Positions 22,624 through 31,910 of a stretch of DNA of 64,000 bases are shown here, one piece after another; the stretch's first letter is position 1, and every line of letters begins with the position of its first letter. The stretch is from Lichina pygmaea (taxonomy: Eukaryota; Ascomycota; Lichinomycetes; Lichinales; Lichinaceae), in assembly GCA_963422465.1 (NCBI GenBank), contig OY730169.1:1-64000 (forward strand). Reading direction: 5' to 3'. The position numbers and the translations under genes were made by a program. A model generated the notes under the pieces. The model did not search any database. It saw only the letters and a list, made by a program, of their open reading frames with translations, and had not been told where the DNA came from.

Positions 22624-22897
22624 TGTGACAAGGCAATGGCAGAGCAGAACTCAAGCCTAACTGATTCGGTAACCTTGACCTGACTTGGCTTGAGACTTGA
22701 GACTTGGATTGATGTACAAGACGAAAGACAAGGAAGGAAGAAAAAGAGAAAAGAAGAGAAGAAGCTGGGGGAGCAGGAGAAGTTCTTATAGGCAGGGGAT
22801 CAGGCAACAGCGGAGCAAACAGGCAACAGTGCAGATGGAACTTCCTGGCAAGGTGCGTGACTTGTGCCAGATATGCAACTGGGCCAGAACTGTGACA
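22624..22897 (-). repeat. 5' LTR of B1
   Basis: 274 bp. The nine bases at 22721-22729 in the LTR are complementary to 22613-22621 immediately beyond it, the arrangement expected for self-priming. A CTATAAG box lies upstream of this site in the element's own orientation. Confidence 0.93.
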
Positions 22898-22902
22898 AGA
22901 GC

Positions 22903-25582
22903 TAGATCTCTTTCCCACAAACTCTGTTCACCTATTGATCTTTCCTTTATATCTTCTTCTCTTTCTAACTCTCTAATCTTTTCTAAAATTGCTTTGCAGT
23001 TCTTTCATGGGTCTGACCACAGACCTGTGCTAACTAGCCTGGACCTGGACTCACCAAGAAAAACCTGGAAGCCAGAAAGGAACTGGAAAACACTGGACAC
23101 AAACCTGGCAAAACAAGAGTGTAATAATTTGCAGCTGCCCTTCCACTTTCAAGATAAACATGAAGTGGATGAGTACTTGGAATATCTTAACCACTTTCTC
23201 CAAGAAATAGCAGACAGATGCACAGAACTCCAGAAGCAATCTAGCCACTCAGTCCCCTGGTGGAACCAAGAGATCCAAACTAAAGTTAAGCAGGAAAGAA
23301 GAATAAGAAGACAAGTGCTCAGAGGACAGGCAAGCCAAGAAGAGCTAGAAGAAGCAACTAAGCTCAAGAAGAAAGCTGTCAGAGAAGGCAAACAGAACAC
23401 CTTCAGAAAACAAGTTCATGAGCTAGCCAGTTCCTCAAAATTCTGGAAGCTTGCAAAGTGGGGAAAATCAAAAGCTAACAAGACCCCTGATCTTCCTCTG
23501 GTCCCTGATCTGGAGACTCAAGAAGGACTAGCCAAAAGCTTTGAGGAGAAGACAAAATCTTTCTCAGCTCAATTCTTTCCAGAAGCACGTGTTCCAGAAC
23601 CAAGTACAGAAAGTCACCAGAGTACCCCAGAGATCCAGCTTTCCCAGGAGGTTACCACTGAAGAAGTGGAGCAAATTCTGAACAAGAAGAAACCTTTTAC
23701 AGCAGGAGGAAAAGACAAGCTGCCAAATGGATTTCTGAAAGCTCTGGGTCCCAAGTTCTGCCAAGCTATAGCTGTTCTCACATCAACATGCTGGAGACTG
23801 GAATACTTTCCAGAGAAATTCAAGAATGCAAAAACAGTCTGTCTAAGAAAACCTGGCAAGGGAATCTATAACCAAGCTAAAGCCTGGCGCCCTATAGCTC
23901 TGCTAAACACAACTGGCAAGCTGATGGAAGCTATTACAGCAGCCAGACTAAGCAAGGTAGCAGAAGAGGCTAAACTCTTGCCAGAAATCCAGATAGGGTT
24001 CAGGAAAGGCAGATCAACTGAATCAGCACTTTTCCTTCTAACTTCCCAAGTGGAAAAAGTCTGGAAAGAAGGCATGGTTGCATCTCTACTTTCTCTGGAC
24101 ATCTCAGGAGCATATGACAGAGTTCTTCCAGAGATTCTTCAAAAGATTCTGGAGAGAAAAGGAATCCCTCTCTGGCTAACTTCTTGGATCTTCTCTTTCT
24201 GTACCAGACGTACCACCACCCTAGTTTTTGATGACTCTGAGTCCTCTTCTATTCCTATTCACTGTGGAGTTCCCCAAGGTTCCCCTTTGTCTCCTATTCT
24301 TTTTCTATTCTATATTTCTGAACTTCATGAGACTGTACATTCTCCTACTACTGGTGTTTCTGCTCTGGGATTTGCAGATGATACAAATCTGCTTGCATTT
24401 GGACACTCTCTTAAAAGCAACCTTCTGAAGTTGAAGAATACACATCTTAAATGTCTATCTTGGGCTGCAAGACATGGAATAGTCTTCTCTTCTGAGAAAT
24501 ATGAAATACTTCATTTTTCCAGAAGAAGATCAGACAATCTGCAGCTCAAGCTTAGACTTGGGAATGTGATTCTAAAACCAAAAGAAGAAGTGCGAGTATT
24601 GGGAGTGTACCTGGATGCCAAACTCCACTGGCACAAACACCAGAGAATTATTCTTCAAAAAGCACAAAAAGCACTATCTTCTCTTTCTAGAACCTCTTAC
24701 TCCACCTGGGGCTTTCCAGTTCTCACAGCACGCCTTGTGTACACTGCAATACTCAGATCTGTACTGAGCTATGCAGTGGGAATTTGGTTCAACCCACTCA
24801 GAAAATCCTCTAATATTTCCTCTCTTATCATATTCCAAAACAAATGTCTGAGACTTATTGGGGGTGCTTTCAAAGCCACTCCTTCTTTTCTATTAGAGAG
24901 TGAGCTTTTTCTTTTACCTCTAGATCTCTATTTTAAATTTCGCACAGCTTGTTTTCTATCTTCTATCCAAACCTCCTCTCTGAAAGACTTTCTTGACAGT
25001 ACCTTTTCTACTATTTCTTCCTATGCTTCTTCACTAAGGAAACCTTTAAAGAAATGCTCAACTATCTCTCCTAATTGGAAGTTCACTTGGTTAAGTCAAA
25101 TAACTACTAACCAGGCTAGTTCAAAGAAAGAATTACAAATACTCTTTACTAAAGAGTGGGAAAACCAATGGGAGGAGAAGAAAAGAAAAGGCTATGCTGG
25201 ATGGCAGGTGTTTTGCCAAAAACCTCACTACAACAACCTAAAGCTCTACAAAGAGCTACAGAAAGCTGAGGCAAGTCTACTACTGCAAACCAGAACTGGG
25301 AGAATTGGTCTAGCAAGTTTTCTTTTCAGAGCTGGAGTCCCTGACTTTCCTACCCCCCTATGCATGTGTGGTCAAGCAGAAGAGACAGTAAAGCATATCA
25401 CCTCTTCATACTCTCTCTACTCAAGTCAAAGACAACATGCTCTCTTTAACCCCCAAGATTTCACTACTATTATTTCAAACCCAGAGCTTCTACAGAAGTT
25501 TCTGTACTGGTTTATGTCTTTGAAAAGACTAAACCAATTTAATCTGGCTTTCAAACTTCACTATTCACACTCCAACATCTAG
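22903..25582 (+). CDS. LINE L1 ORF2, reverse transcriptase and C-terminal part
   Basis: The bulk of ORF2. It carries the end of the endonuclease (GSDHRPV, about residues 225-231), a long basic linker, and a reverse transcriptase with GVPQGSP (about 643-649) and catalytic FADD (about 678-681). The C-terminal zinc motif begins CMCG...ETVKH (from about 1008). The fourth zinc ligand is Tyr (1024) in L1 and L2, where L3 has Cys. No RNase H domain is evident. With the two earlier parts it totals 3243 nt, identical to L2, with no stop inside. Confidence 0.93.
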
Positions 25583-25758
25583 AAGCTTTTCCTACCAGAC
25601 ACTACAAGATTTCCTTTTGCTACACTTTCTAGTCACCTCCCTGTCTTCAGTTTTTATTCCTTTAAAGGTTTTCTGAAGAAGTTCACTATTAGCTGGAAGA
25701 TCTGCATGGCTGTAAAGCTACAAACAGTGTAAGAATCAAATCAAATCAAAAAATCAAA
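25583..25758 (+). other. LINE L1 3' UTR and tail
   Basis: 176 bp after the ORF2 stop, ending in atcaaatcaaatcaaa-type repeats rather than pure poly(A). L2 and L3 share this tail and the preceding gctgtaaagctac segment. The tail directly abuts the right copy of the target duplication. Confidence 0.85.
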
Positions 25759-25773
25759 ATGATAGCATTTTGG
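25759..25773. repeat. Target-site duplication of LINE L1, right copy
   Basis: Second copy of atgatagcattttgg (see 527-541). The integrase frame continues from here. Confidence 0.9.
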
Positions 25774-26673
25774 TGGTTGTTGACAAGCTCACCAAATACA
25801 CCCACCTGGTCCTGTGGAAAGAGTCAGGAACTGCGAACAAACTTGCGAGCGTCCTACTCAAAGAGCTGGTAAGCCACCGAGGACTACCAAAGACAATCAT
25901 CTCAGATCAAGACAAACTCTTCACCTCAAAATTCTGGAACACGTGGACAAGGCAACTTGGCATTAATACAAGGATGTCAACAGCCTACCACCCACAAACT
26001 GACAGACAAACTGAGCAGACAAACCAGACAATGGAGCAGTATCTACAACACTACGTCAACCACCAGCAGGATAACTGGGTGGAACTGCTACCAATAGCCC
26101 AGTTTGCGTACAACAACCAGCAACACAGTGTGACAGGGACAACACCATTCTTTGTGAACTACAGAAGAAACCCCTGATGGCAGGCAACAGCAGAAGGCAA
26201 TGTTATCGATGTTAGCAAACTCACTGCTATGCACGAGATGATGAAAACAACAATCAACTGTGCCCAGAACACCACCACCCGCTGATTACATGACAAAAGG
26301 TTGAAGGGACCAACCCTGGAAAGGGGGGATAAGGTCTACCTATCAACAAAAAACCTGCGCTCAAAGCGACCAAGCAAAAAGCTGGACCATGTACAAATCA
26401 GACTATTTGAAATCAAGAAGTGCACTGGGAAAGTCAACTATCGACTGAGACTACCACGAAAAGCAAGGATACACCAAGTATTCCATGTCTTGCTGCTCAA
26501 ACCAGTACCCAGCGATGCAGAGATCAAGACAGAATGGAACTTCAAGGATGACAAAGAAGAGTACAATGTCGAAAGGATCCTGGATAGTCGAAGAAACAGA
26601 CAGAAAACTGAGTACCTGGTGAAGTGGTTAGGATTTGACAAAGAGGAGAATTTGTGGGAACCAACCGAGAACT

Positions 26674-27160
26674 TCAGCCCTGTGATAAACCAGAAGCTGG
26701 TGGATTACTACCAAGCAAACCCGCAGCAACCAGGTCTGACAGAGACAACAGCTTGAGAGAAGCCAAAGCCTCTGAAGAGAAGATGTCCTCAAAGGACAGT
26801 GGAGCAGCAGACTGACTGGCCTCCTGTTCGCAGATAATGTGGAGAGCCTTCTGTTCCTGAGCATCAAGGGATTCCTGATCCTCAATGGTGGACAGCTCAC
26901 AACAGATGGCATCAGCCTTCTTCTGTGAGAGACAACCCAGCTGCCAGTGGAGGCAGATCTGCCAGGGAAGCAACTTTGACAATTGGTCATCAGTCTCCCG
27001 CAGCTGAGCCTTGAGCTACTTGCGCTCAAGTTCCATCTTCTTCTATTCTGATTCTGAGAGATGAAGGTTGCAGTGATAACCCTTCTCAACACACTGACAA
27101 CAAAAAGATGATGCAGAGCTCACGACACACTGGGCGTAGTCGCAACAACAAGCACCGCAT
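26674..27160 (-). pseudogene. Degraded antisense Zn2Cys6-like frame of family C
   Basis: In the same position as the antisense gene of family A (minus strand, between chromodomain and 3' LTR), 27070-27159 reads six cysteines in the spacing CX2CX6CX8CX2CX6C. A charged helical stretch then covers about 26674-26982. The sequence is otherwise unlike the family A protein, so the two families share the plan rather than recent copies. It is broken and treated as a fossil. Confidence 0.45.
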
Positions 27161-27307
27161 GCGATTTTCAATTCCTTGCCTATTTTGCCAATACAACAAG
27201 AAAGAAAACTGCGACAACAAGTTCAAGTTGTCTAGCCTTGGTTCATGACAAAAAAGGAGCAGGAACAAAAAGGATCTGGGGACAGAACCCTTGGAGAGAG
27301 GGGATAA

Positions 27308-27767
27308 TGTTAAGGCCTAGGCCGGAACAGCCCAGGTAAGTGAGGGAGGAGTGTTAGTTATACAGAACAACATCCGACTGATCTGGTGGACAAGCAAGAG
27401 CTAAGCGAGGAGCTTGTCTGGTGGACAAGCAGGAGCTAAGCGAGGAGCTTGTCCGGTGGACAAGCAGGAGCTAAGCGAGGAGCTTGTCTGGTGGACAAGC
27501 AGGAGCTAAGCGAGGAGCTTGTCCACGCAAAAGGATGATACCCCTCGAGGAGACCCCCCCCCTTGGGGCATCTGTATAAAGACCCCCCAAAGGGCCTGGA
27601 GGGATTAGCTCTCCAGGCTGAACACCAATGCACACATTGTACTGAGACAAATAGCACAGGAGAGTTACCCCACCTGTCTATTCCTCTACTGAGTCTCTGT
27701 CTAGAATCCGCCCTGCGAAGCAACAGACTGTACCGGTTTCTGTGTGAACCCGGCCCAGCCTTTAACA
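27308..27767 (+). repeat. 3' LTR of family C with 35-bp tandem repeats
   Basis: 460 bp from TGTTAAGG to CCTTTAACA, a short terminal inverted repeat. About 27386-27524 holds four tandem 35-bp units, each containing gacaagc and its inverse gcttgtc. A TGTATAAAG-type TATA box is at about 27571-27577. The LTR is followed by ccgtg and then an older family A LTR. Confidence 0.85.
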
Positions 27768-27892
27768 CCGTGTTTGTCTTGACAGTCACGTGACTCCCTG
27801 TTGGTTGGTCACTTGACTCCACAGTGGTCTCTTTCCTGGCCCAAGACCTGATGCCTATAAATAAGTAGCTTCTCTTTCCAGGGATCGTAACA
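27768..27892 (-). mobile_element. A4, fragment of an old family A LTR
   Basis: 125 bp matching the U3 end of the family A LTR in reverse (cacgtgac, cctataaat, gggatcgtaaca), more diverged than the other copies. Element C inserted into it on the left; on the right it abuts element X after ...ggcttga. It is a fossil and one of the oldest layers here. Confidence 0.85.
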
Positions 27893-28426
27893 TCAAGCCA
27901 GCACTTTGGCTATCACACAGTCCTTAGGCACTGGAGTGGTGATATCTTCTTGTACAACCACTCTTCTTCTTTAACAGGTGGTCTCTGTTTGATTAACAAC
28001 ACCACAGTGCCAAGGCCACTTCCCCTCTAGCAGATCCTCACATGTTAGCTGAAGACTCTGCTAGGAGAGTGATATAACAAGAACTCCTCTTGAGTACTCC
28101 AGAGATGCCCTATCAGACACCTAGACTTCACATCCACCAGCTGTGGGGCTGGCTTCAGACTGTAGTGTACATAGTAGTTGTCTGTCAGGTGGTTTTCCTC
28201 TCCCAACTTGGTCACAGTCCTCTGTTCTGCTGTAGCTGTTTCACAGAAGTATCCAGGATGTCTGTGTGACACCTCTGGTGGCCTGTCACTCCACAACACC
28301 AGCAGCTTGACTGGTGACTTGATTAGCTCTTGGTACAGTAACTACAAGCAGTCTGGGAAGCCACCCACCATTGACTGCCCTGAGGTTCCCAGCCTGCACT
28401 ATGTGGAGATTTGAGTTGTTGCAGGC
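27893..28426 (-). mobile_element. Element X copy 2, unrecognised
   Basis: About 534 bp, matching 542-1080 in reverse. This copy has lost nearly all CpGs, whereas copy 1 keeps them. A minus-strand frame reads LWSDRPPEVSHRHPG and later SLKPAPQLVDVKSR, which copy 1 also partly reads, so this may once have been coding. I recognise no transposase, integrase or polymerase motif. The element may extend past 28426, but no second copy is available to define the end. Confidence 0.5.
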
Positions 28427-31085
28427 CAAGCTACACAAGTAGCCAGGAAAAAGACATAATACAATAGCAAGTGGAAGATCAATAGCAACAAACTACTGTG
28501 ATATGAATCTGCAATTATGTGTTCTACAAGGAGTACCCAGGGAAGCTGGGGGGGTCTGTGTATAGAGGCAAAGGTAGTGGTACAAGGCACCACTAGGGCA
28601 GTGCTGAGTTGTCAACACTCTTTTTGCTGTGATGTTTTTTCCTTACAAGGTTTTTTTTACAGTTTTTAATAAGGTTGATATGTGCAAGCAGCCACAGGTG
28701 AAGCTTTACTGCTGGGAACAGGTGTGTAGGCACCAGGAACAGGTATCAAATCAATGAAATAAAACAAAAAGAAGCTGTCAAGAGCATGTTGGCATATTGT
28801 CCAGGTCTATGTTCACATCCATGTTACTGTCTTCTTGTTTTGCCAACACCTCCAAGGCCACCACACACACCTCAAGATTGTTGAAGTACTTAATTAGCTG
28901 TGTCATCATCCAAGACAACTGGTTGATCAAGTTGACAATAGGCTGGCTGGTGGAGTGTGACAGCAAGCTGAATATCAAGATGCCACAGTGAGTCAGAGTG
29001 GTCAGACTACTGACAACTGAGAAAGAGGTGGAAACAAGTGACAGGAGTCTGGCACCACCAGGAAGATTGACTGACAAGTGAGGCTGGTTTGTGACAGTCT
29101 TTGTGTCTGTGTGGTGGTCTTTCACTCAGTGCTTGTGCTGCCAATCAAAATCATCCTGATCCTGCTTCACATAATAAACAAGCTCAGCCTTCACAGTCAG
29201 TATCATGGTATAGCTCTTGAAGACAGTGTTCAGCTCTGTTATCTTGCCCTGAAGCTTACACACAAGAAACTGCAGGTGTGGTGGCACCTAATAGGAAGTC
29301 AGTGTCAAATTCAGTAACTTGACAGCAACTAGGCACACCTGGACACAATCTTTCAACAAACTGATGTAGCAGCTATATTTTGTTATACTGTTATATGTGA
29401 GCATCAGCACACAGACGTGTGGTATCTGATCATCACTTACCTATGTGCTGGAGCAGTACTTGAGGCACTGGGCACACCAAACATCAGGCTTCTGACTGTG
29501 TTTCTGGACACAACAGTACTGTCCAGACAAGAATCTGCTCTCCTTCAGGGTGATACACAGAACAGTCTGAAGACCAGGTGACAAGAGACAAGCAGGTGGT
29601 GAAGGGACACAGACATCATGGTAATCCTGACTGATGGATTTGAGTTGATGGAAACAAGTAATAACATGATGTCAGGAGTGGTGAGGTAAGTGGAGAAAGG
29701 TGTGAAGTTGTCAAAAGTAGACAGTAAATCAGTGAAGAAAAGATTAGTGACTGGTGTCAGCAAAGTGGTATAAAAAAAAAAGAACAGAACAAAAGAAAAA
29801 AGATTACTATCTTTTATACACAAAATTGACATGTTGCCACTATCAACAAATAGAGAATCAACAGAGACTGCCAAACAAACCACCAGCAACTGCTACTGAC
29901 AGTGATATTCAAAGATTCTTTGTTGCTGGAAACAGTGAGCTATTTCTTGAGAGTTTTTATACATCTTGTGAGGAGTACATCTTAGACAAGTTCTATAAAT
30001 CTTGGAGGTTTTTTGTGGCAGAATGTGGGGTGGGTCAGATTTGAACTGACAACTAGTTTAGTCAGGTTCCCCAGGCCTGACACCACTAGTTCTGGGTCAT
30101 GGGTGCTATGTAGTGGGAAACTCTCACCAGCTTCCCACTACACTATGCCACCCCTGGTAAAGTCATACACATTATAGTAGATGTGCTTATTATTGCTGAT
30201 GGTAGTCAGATCACCACCAGTTTTGGGTTTGAAATACCTGATATCTTGAAGTCTGAGCTTGTTATTGGAGCTGTCACAGCTGCTTGTTACTGCTGAGATA
30301 GCTGCTGTGACAATAGATTGTAGATTCTTCTTTGACAGGGAGACTATAACTGGCAGTGCTGGGGTAGGTGTCACCCTAGAGGTGCTGTTAATGTATTCAG
30401 TAGTTTCAGATAATTAGGATATCAGTTGGACTGTAGTTGGTACTGACAGCTGGGAAGTGATCATGTTGGGAGTGACTACAGCTTTTTGTCTTGCTTGTTG
30501 GCCACAGTGTCAGATCTCTGCAGACTTGTCCAGATAGTGAGCAGAACCTCAGCTTCTCAAGAGAACTGGTTGTAGACAGCTCTCAACAAGTGTTTGTCTT
30601 TATTCTATTCTCTTGGATACCCATGGATGGGTCAGGAGATTGGGTAGTTAGTCACAAGAATGCTGACTAGCTGTTTAACCTTGACTGGTAGAACTTCAGA
30701 GTTTCTGTGACTGTAGACTGCCAGCTGGTGGCCCAGAGTGATGATCTCTGGAGCTAGCTTATGTAGATAAGGTGTCTTGAGTATTCCTAGAGACTGGGGC
30801 CAGTGAGGACAAGCTGGCTGGAATTGTGTGAGTGACAAGATAAAAGAAGAAGGTTGGACTGAGTTCTGGTAGTCCACAGTAAGACTGTCTTCCTGGTGGA
30901 TTGCAACAACTAGGTTGTCTTTCTTCTGGTAGCTCTGATCAAGCAGATTCTGGACACTTCAAACAGAGTGTTACTACTATTTGTAGTAAAGCAGGCTGAC
31001 TAGACAGCAGAAGCAGATTATGTGTGATGTAATTGGATTGTTCTCTCACTACAGTCTAGCCAGAAAGCTATATAGAGCAAGGTAT
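28427..31085. other. Old, CpG-poor DNA with no recognisable gene
   Basis: About 2.7 kb without a convincing gene. CpG is almost absent while TpG and CpA are abundant, as expected of anciently methylated repeat DNA. The longest frames (28778-29125 minus, 29754-30044 plus, 30138-30374 minus) have no motif I recognise and no second copy. A tRNA-like structure lies at 30026-30154. Before B2 inserted at ggtat (31081-31085) this DNA was continuous with 50128 onward. Confidence 0.6.
30026..30154 (-). other. tRNA-like structure, possible SINE head or tRNA pseudogene
   Basis: On the minus strand a perfect 7-bp acceptor-like stem (GGGGTGG at 30154-30148 with CCACCCC at 30033-30027) encloses a perfect T arm (gtcag-ttcaaat-ctgac, 30050-30034). 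Just inside the 5' side is a tGGCatAGTgtAGTGG sequence like a pol III A box. The middle is about 97 nt and folds into two other hairpins instead of D and anticodon arms, so it is not a normal tRNA. A tRNA-derived SINE or relic is the best guess. Confidence 0.35.
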
Positions 31086-31404
31086 TGTGACAAGACAATA
31101 GCAGAGCAGAACTCAAGCCTAACTGATTCAGTAACCTTGACCTGACTTGGCTTGAGACTTGAGACTTGGATTGATGTACAAGACGAAAGACAAGGAAGGA
31201 AAAGAGAAAAGAAGAAGAGAAGAAGCTGGGGGAGCAGGAGAAGTTCTTATAGGCAGAGGATCAGGCAACAGCAGAGCAAACAGGCAAACAGTGCAGATAG
31301 GACTTCCTGGCAACAGTGGAGCATACAGGCAAACAGTGCAGATAGGACTTCCCGGCAAGGTACGTGACTTGTGCCAGATATGCAACTGGGCCAGAACTGT
31401 GACA
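31086..31404 (-). repeat. 3' LTR of B2
   Basis: 319 bp. A 45-bp segment around aacagtgcagatagga is present twice, against once in B1 (274 bp). The flanking ggtat is at 31081-31085. Confidence 0.92.
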
Positions 31405-31910
31405 TTACCCCCCTCCTTCACATAGCGAACTCCTGTAAGCCTCAGGCTGCTTGTGGGTGTAGTTCTGTGGCTGTGGTTTCCTTGAGTATTTCTCATGAAA
31501 GTTGTAGATGGCATCTTTGGTGTTGTCAAGATGCTCAATAGACTCTTCTGTGGCATCTTCAATTGGCCATCCAGACTATTTGACCAGGTACTTGAACTTC
31601 TGTCAAGATATTGCTGGCTTGGAGTCAAGGATTTCTTCAACCTGGAACTCTTTATCTGTGTCTTGACCAATGACAGGGCCAGGGTGTTCATTTGATTAGC
31701 CAGGGATAGGATTAGTAGGTGTCAGATGTAGAAGGGAAACATAAAAGACAGGGTGGATCTTGAGAGTGTGTGGAAGCTCCAGATAGCAGGCACAGCTTCC
31801 AACTGTCTTCAACACCTTGAATAGTCCAATCCACTTGTTGTCAAGCTTTTTGTATGGGTGGCGTGTCCTGATGTTCTTGGTATTCAGCCAAACAAGATCT
31901 CCAGTTTGAT

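Larger units (their letters stand above)
17574..22897 (-). mobile_element. B1, family B Ty3/gypsy chromovirus (best preserved, still broken)
   Basis: A 5.3-kb minus-strand element with 274-bp LTRs (22624-22897 and 17574-17847) and 5-bp duplication agagc in LINE ORF2. Parts, right to left: gag (from about 22565), zinc knuckle CFYCGNQGHVSTFC (about 21690-21735), protease (LIDSGCSA, about 21480), RT with YVDDILVY (about 20350), RNase H (about 19690-20000), integrase (about 18500-19300) and chromodomain (about 17920-18080) just before the 3' LTR. There is no room for an antisense gene like that of family A. It has only a few breaks. The two LTRs differ at 6 of 274 positions. Confidence 0.95.
1915..25758 (+). 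mobile_element. LINE copy L1 (Tad1-like), full length, split by three LTR elements
   Basis: A full-length non-LTR retrotransposon of the AP-endonuclease type with a 5' UTR, a gag-like ORF1, an ORF2 (endonuclease plus reverse transcriptase) and an A-rich tail of ATCAA-type repeats at 25731-25758. It is flanked by a 15-bp target duplication. A1 (2922-9503), A2 (10816-17293) and B1 (17574-22897) interrupt it. Each insertion is bounded by a 5-bp duplication of LINE sequence (ctcaa, ttcat, agagc). Leaving these out, ORF1 is 1401 nt and ORF2 is 3243 nt, exactly the lengths in L2. L1 was therefore intact when the LTR elements struck, and has gained no stop or frameshift since. Confidence 0.93.
25759..27767 (+). 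mobile_element. Family C Ty3/gypsy element, right part (broken)
   Basis: This resumes the integrase cut at 541 (TKYTHL, DQDKLFTS, AYHPQTD) and continues through its C-terminal domain to a chromodomain (about 26560-26700, EYLVKWLGF..E.LWEP). A 3' region of about 550 bp with a degraded antisense frame follows, and then the 3' LTR at 27308-27767. The 5' half of the element was lost when the chromosome end formed at 156. It is broken in a few places besides the LINE insertion. Confidence 0.9.

Noticed and set aside
28778-29125. 115-codon minus-strand frame as a gene
   Set aside because: No ATG-supported domain, a CpG-stripped setting typical of decayed repeats, and no second copy.
30026-30154. 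Functional intron-containing tRNA gene
   Set aside because: No acceptable D or anticodon arm can be drawn, although the acceptor and T arms are perfect. It is kept only as a tRNA-like structure.
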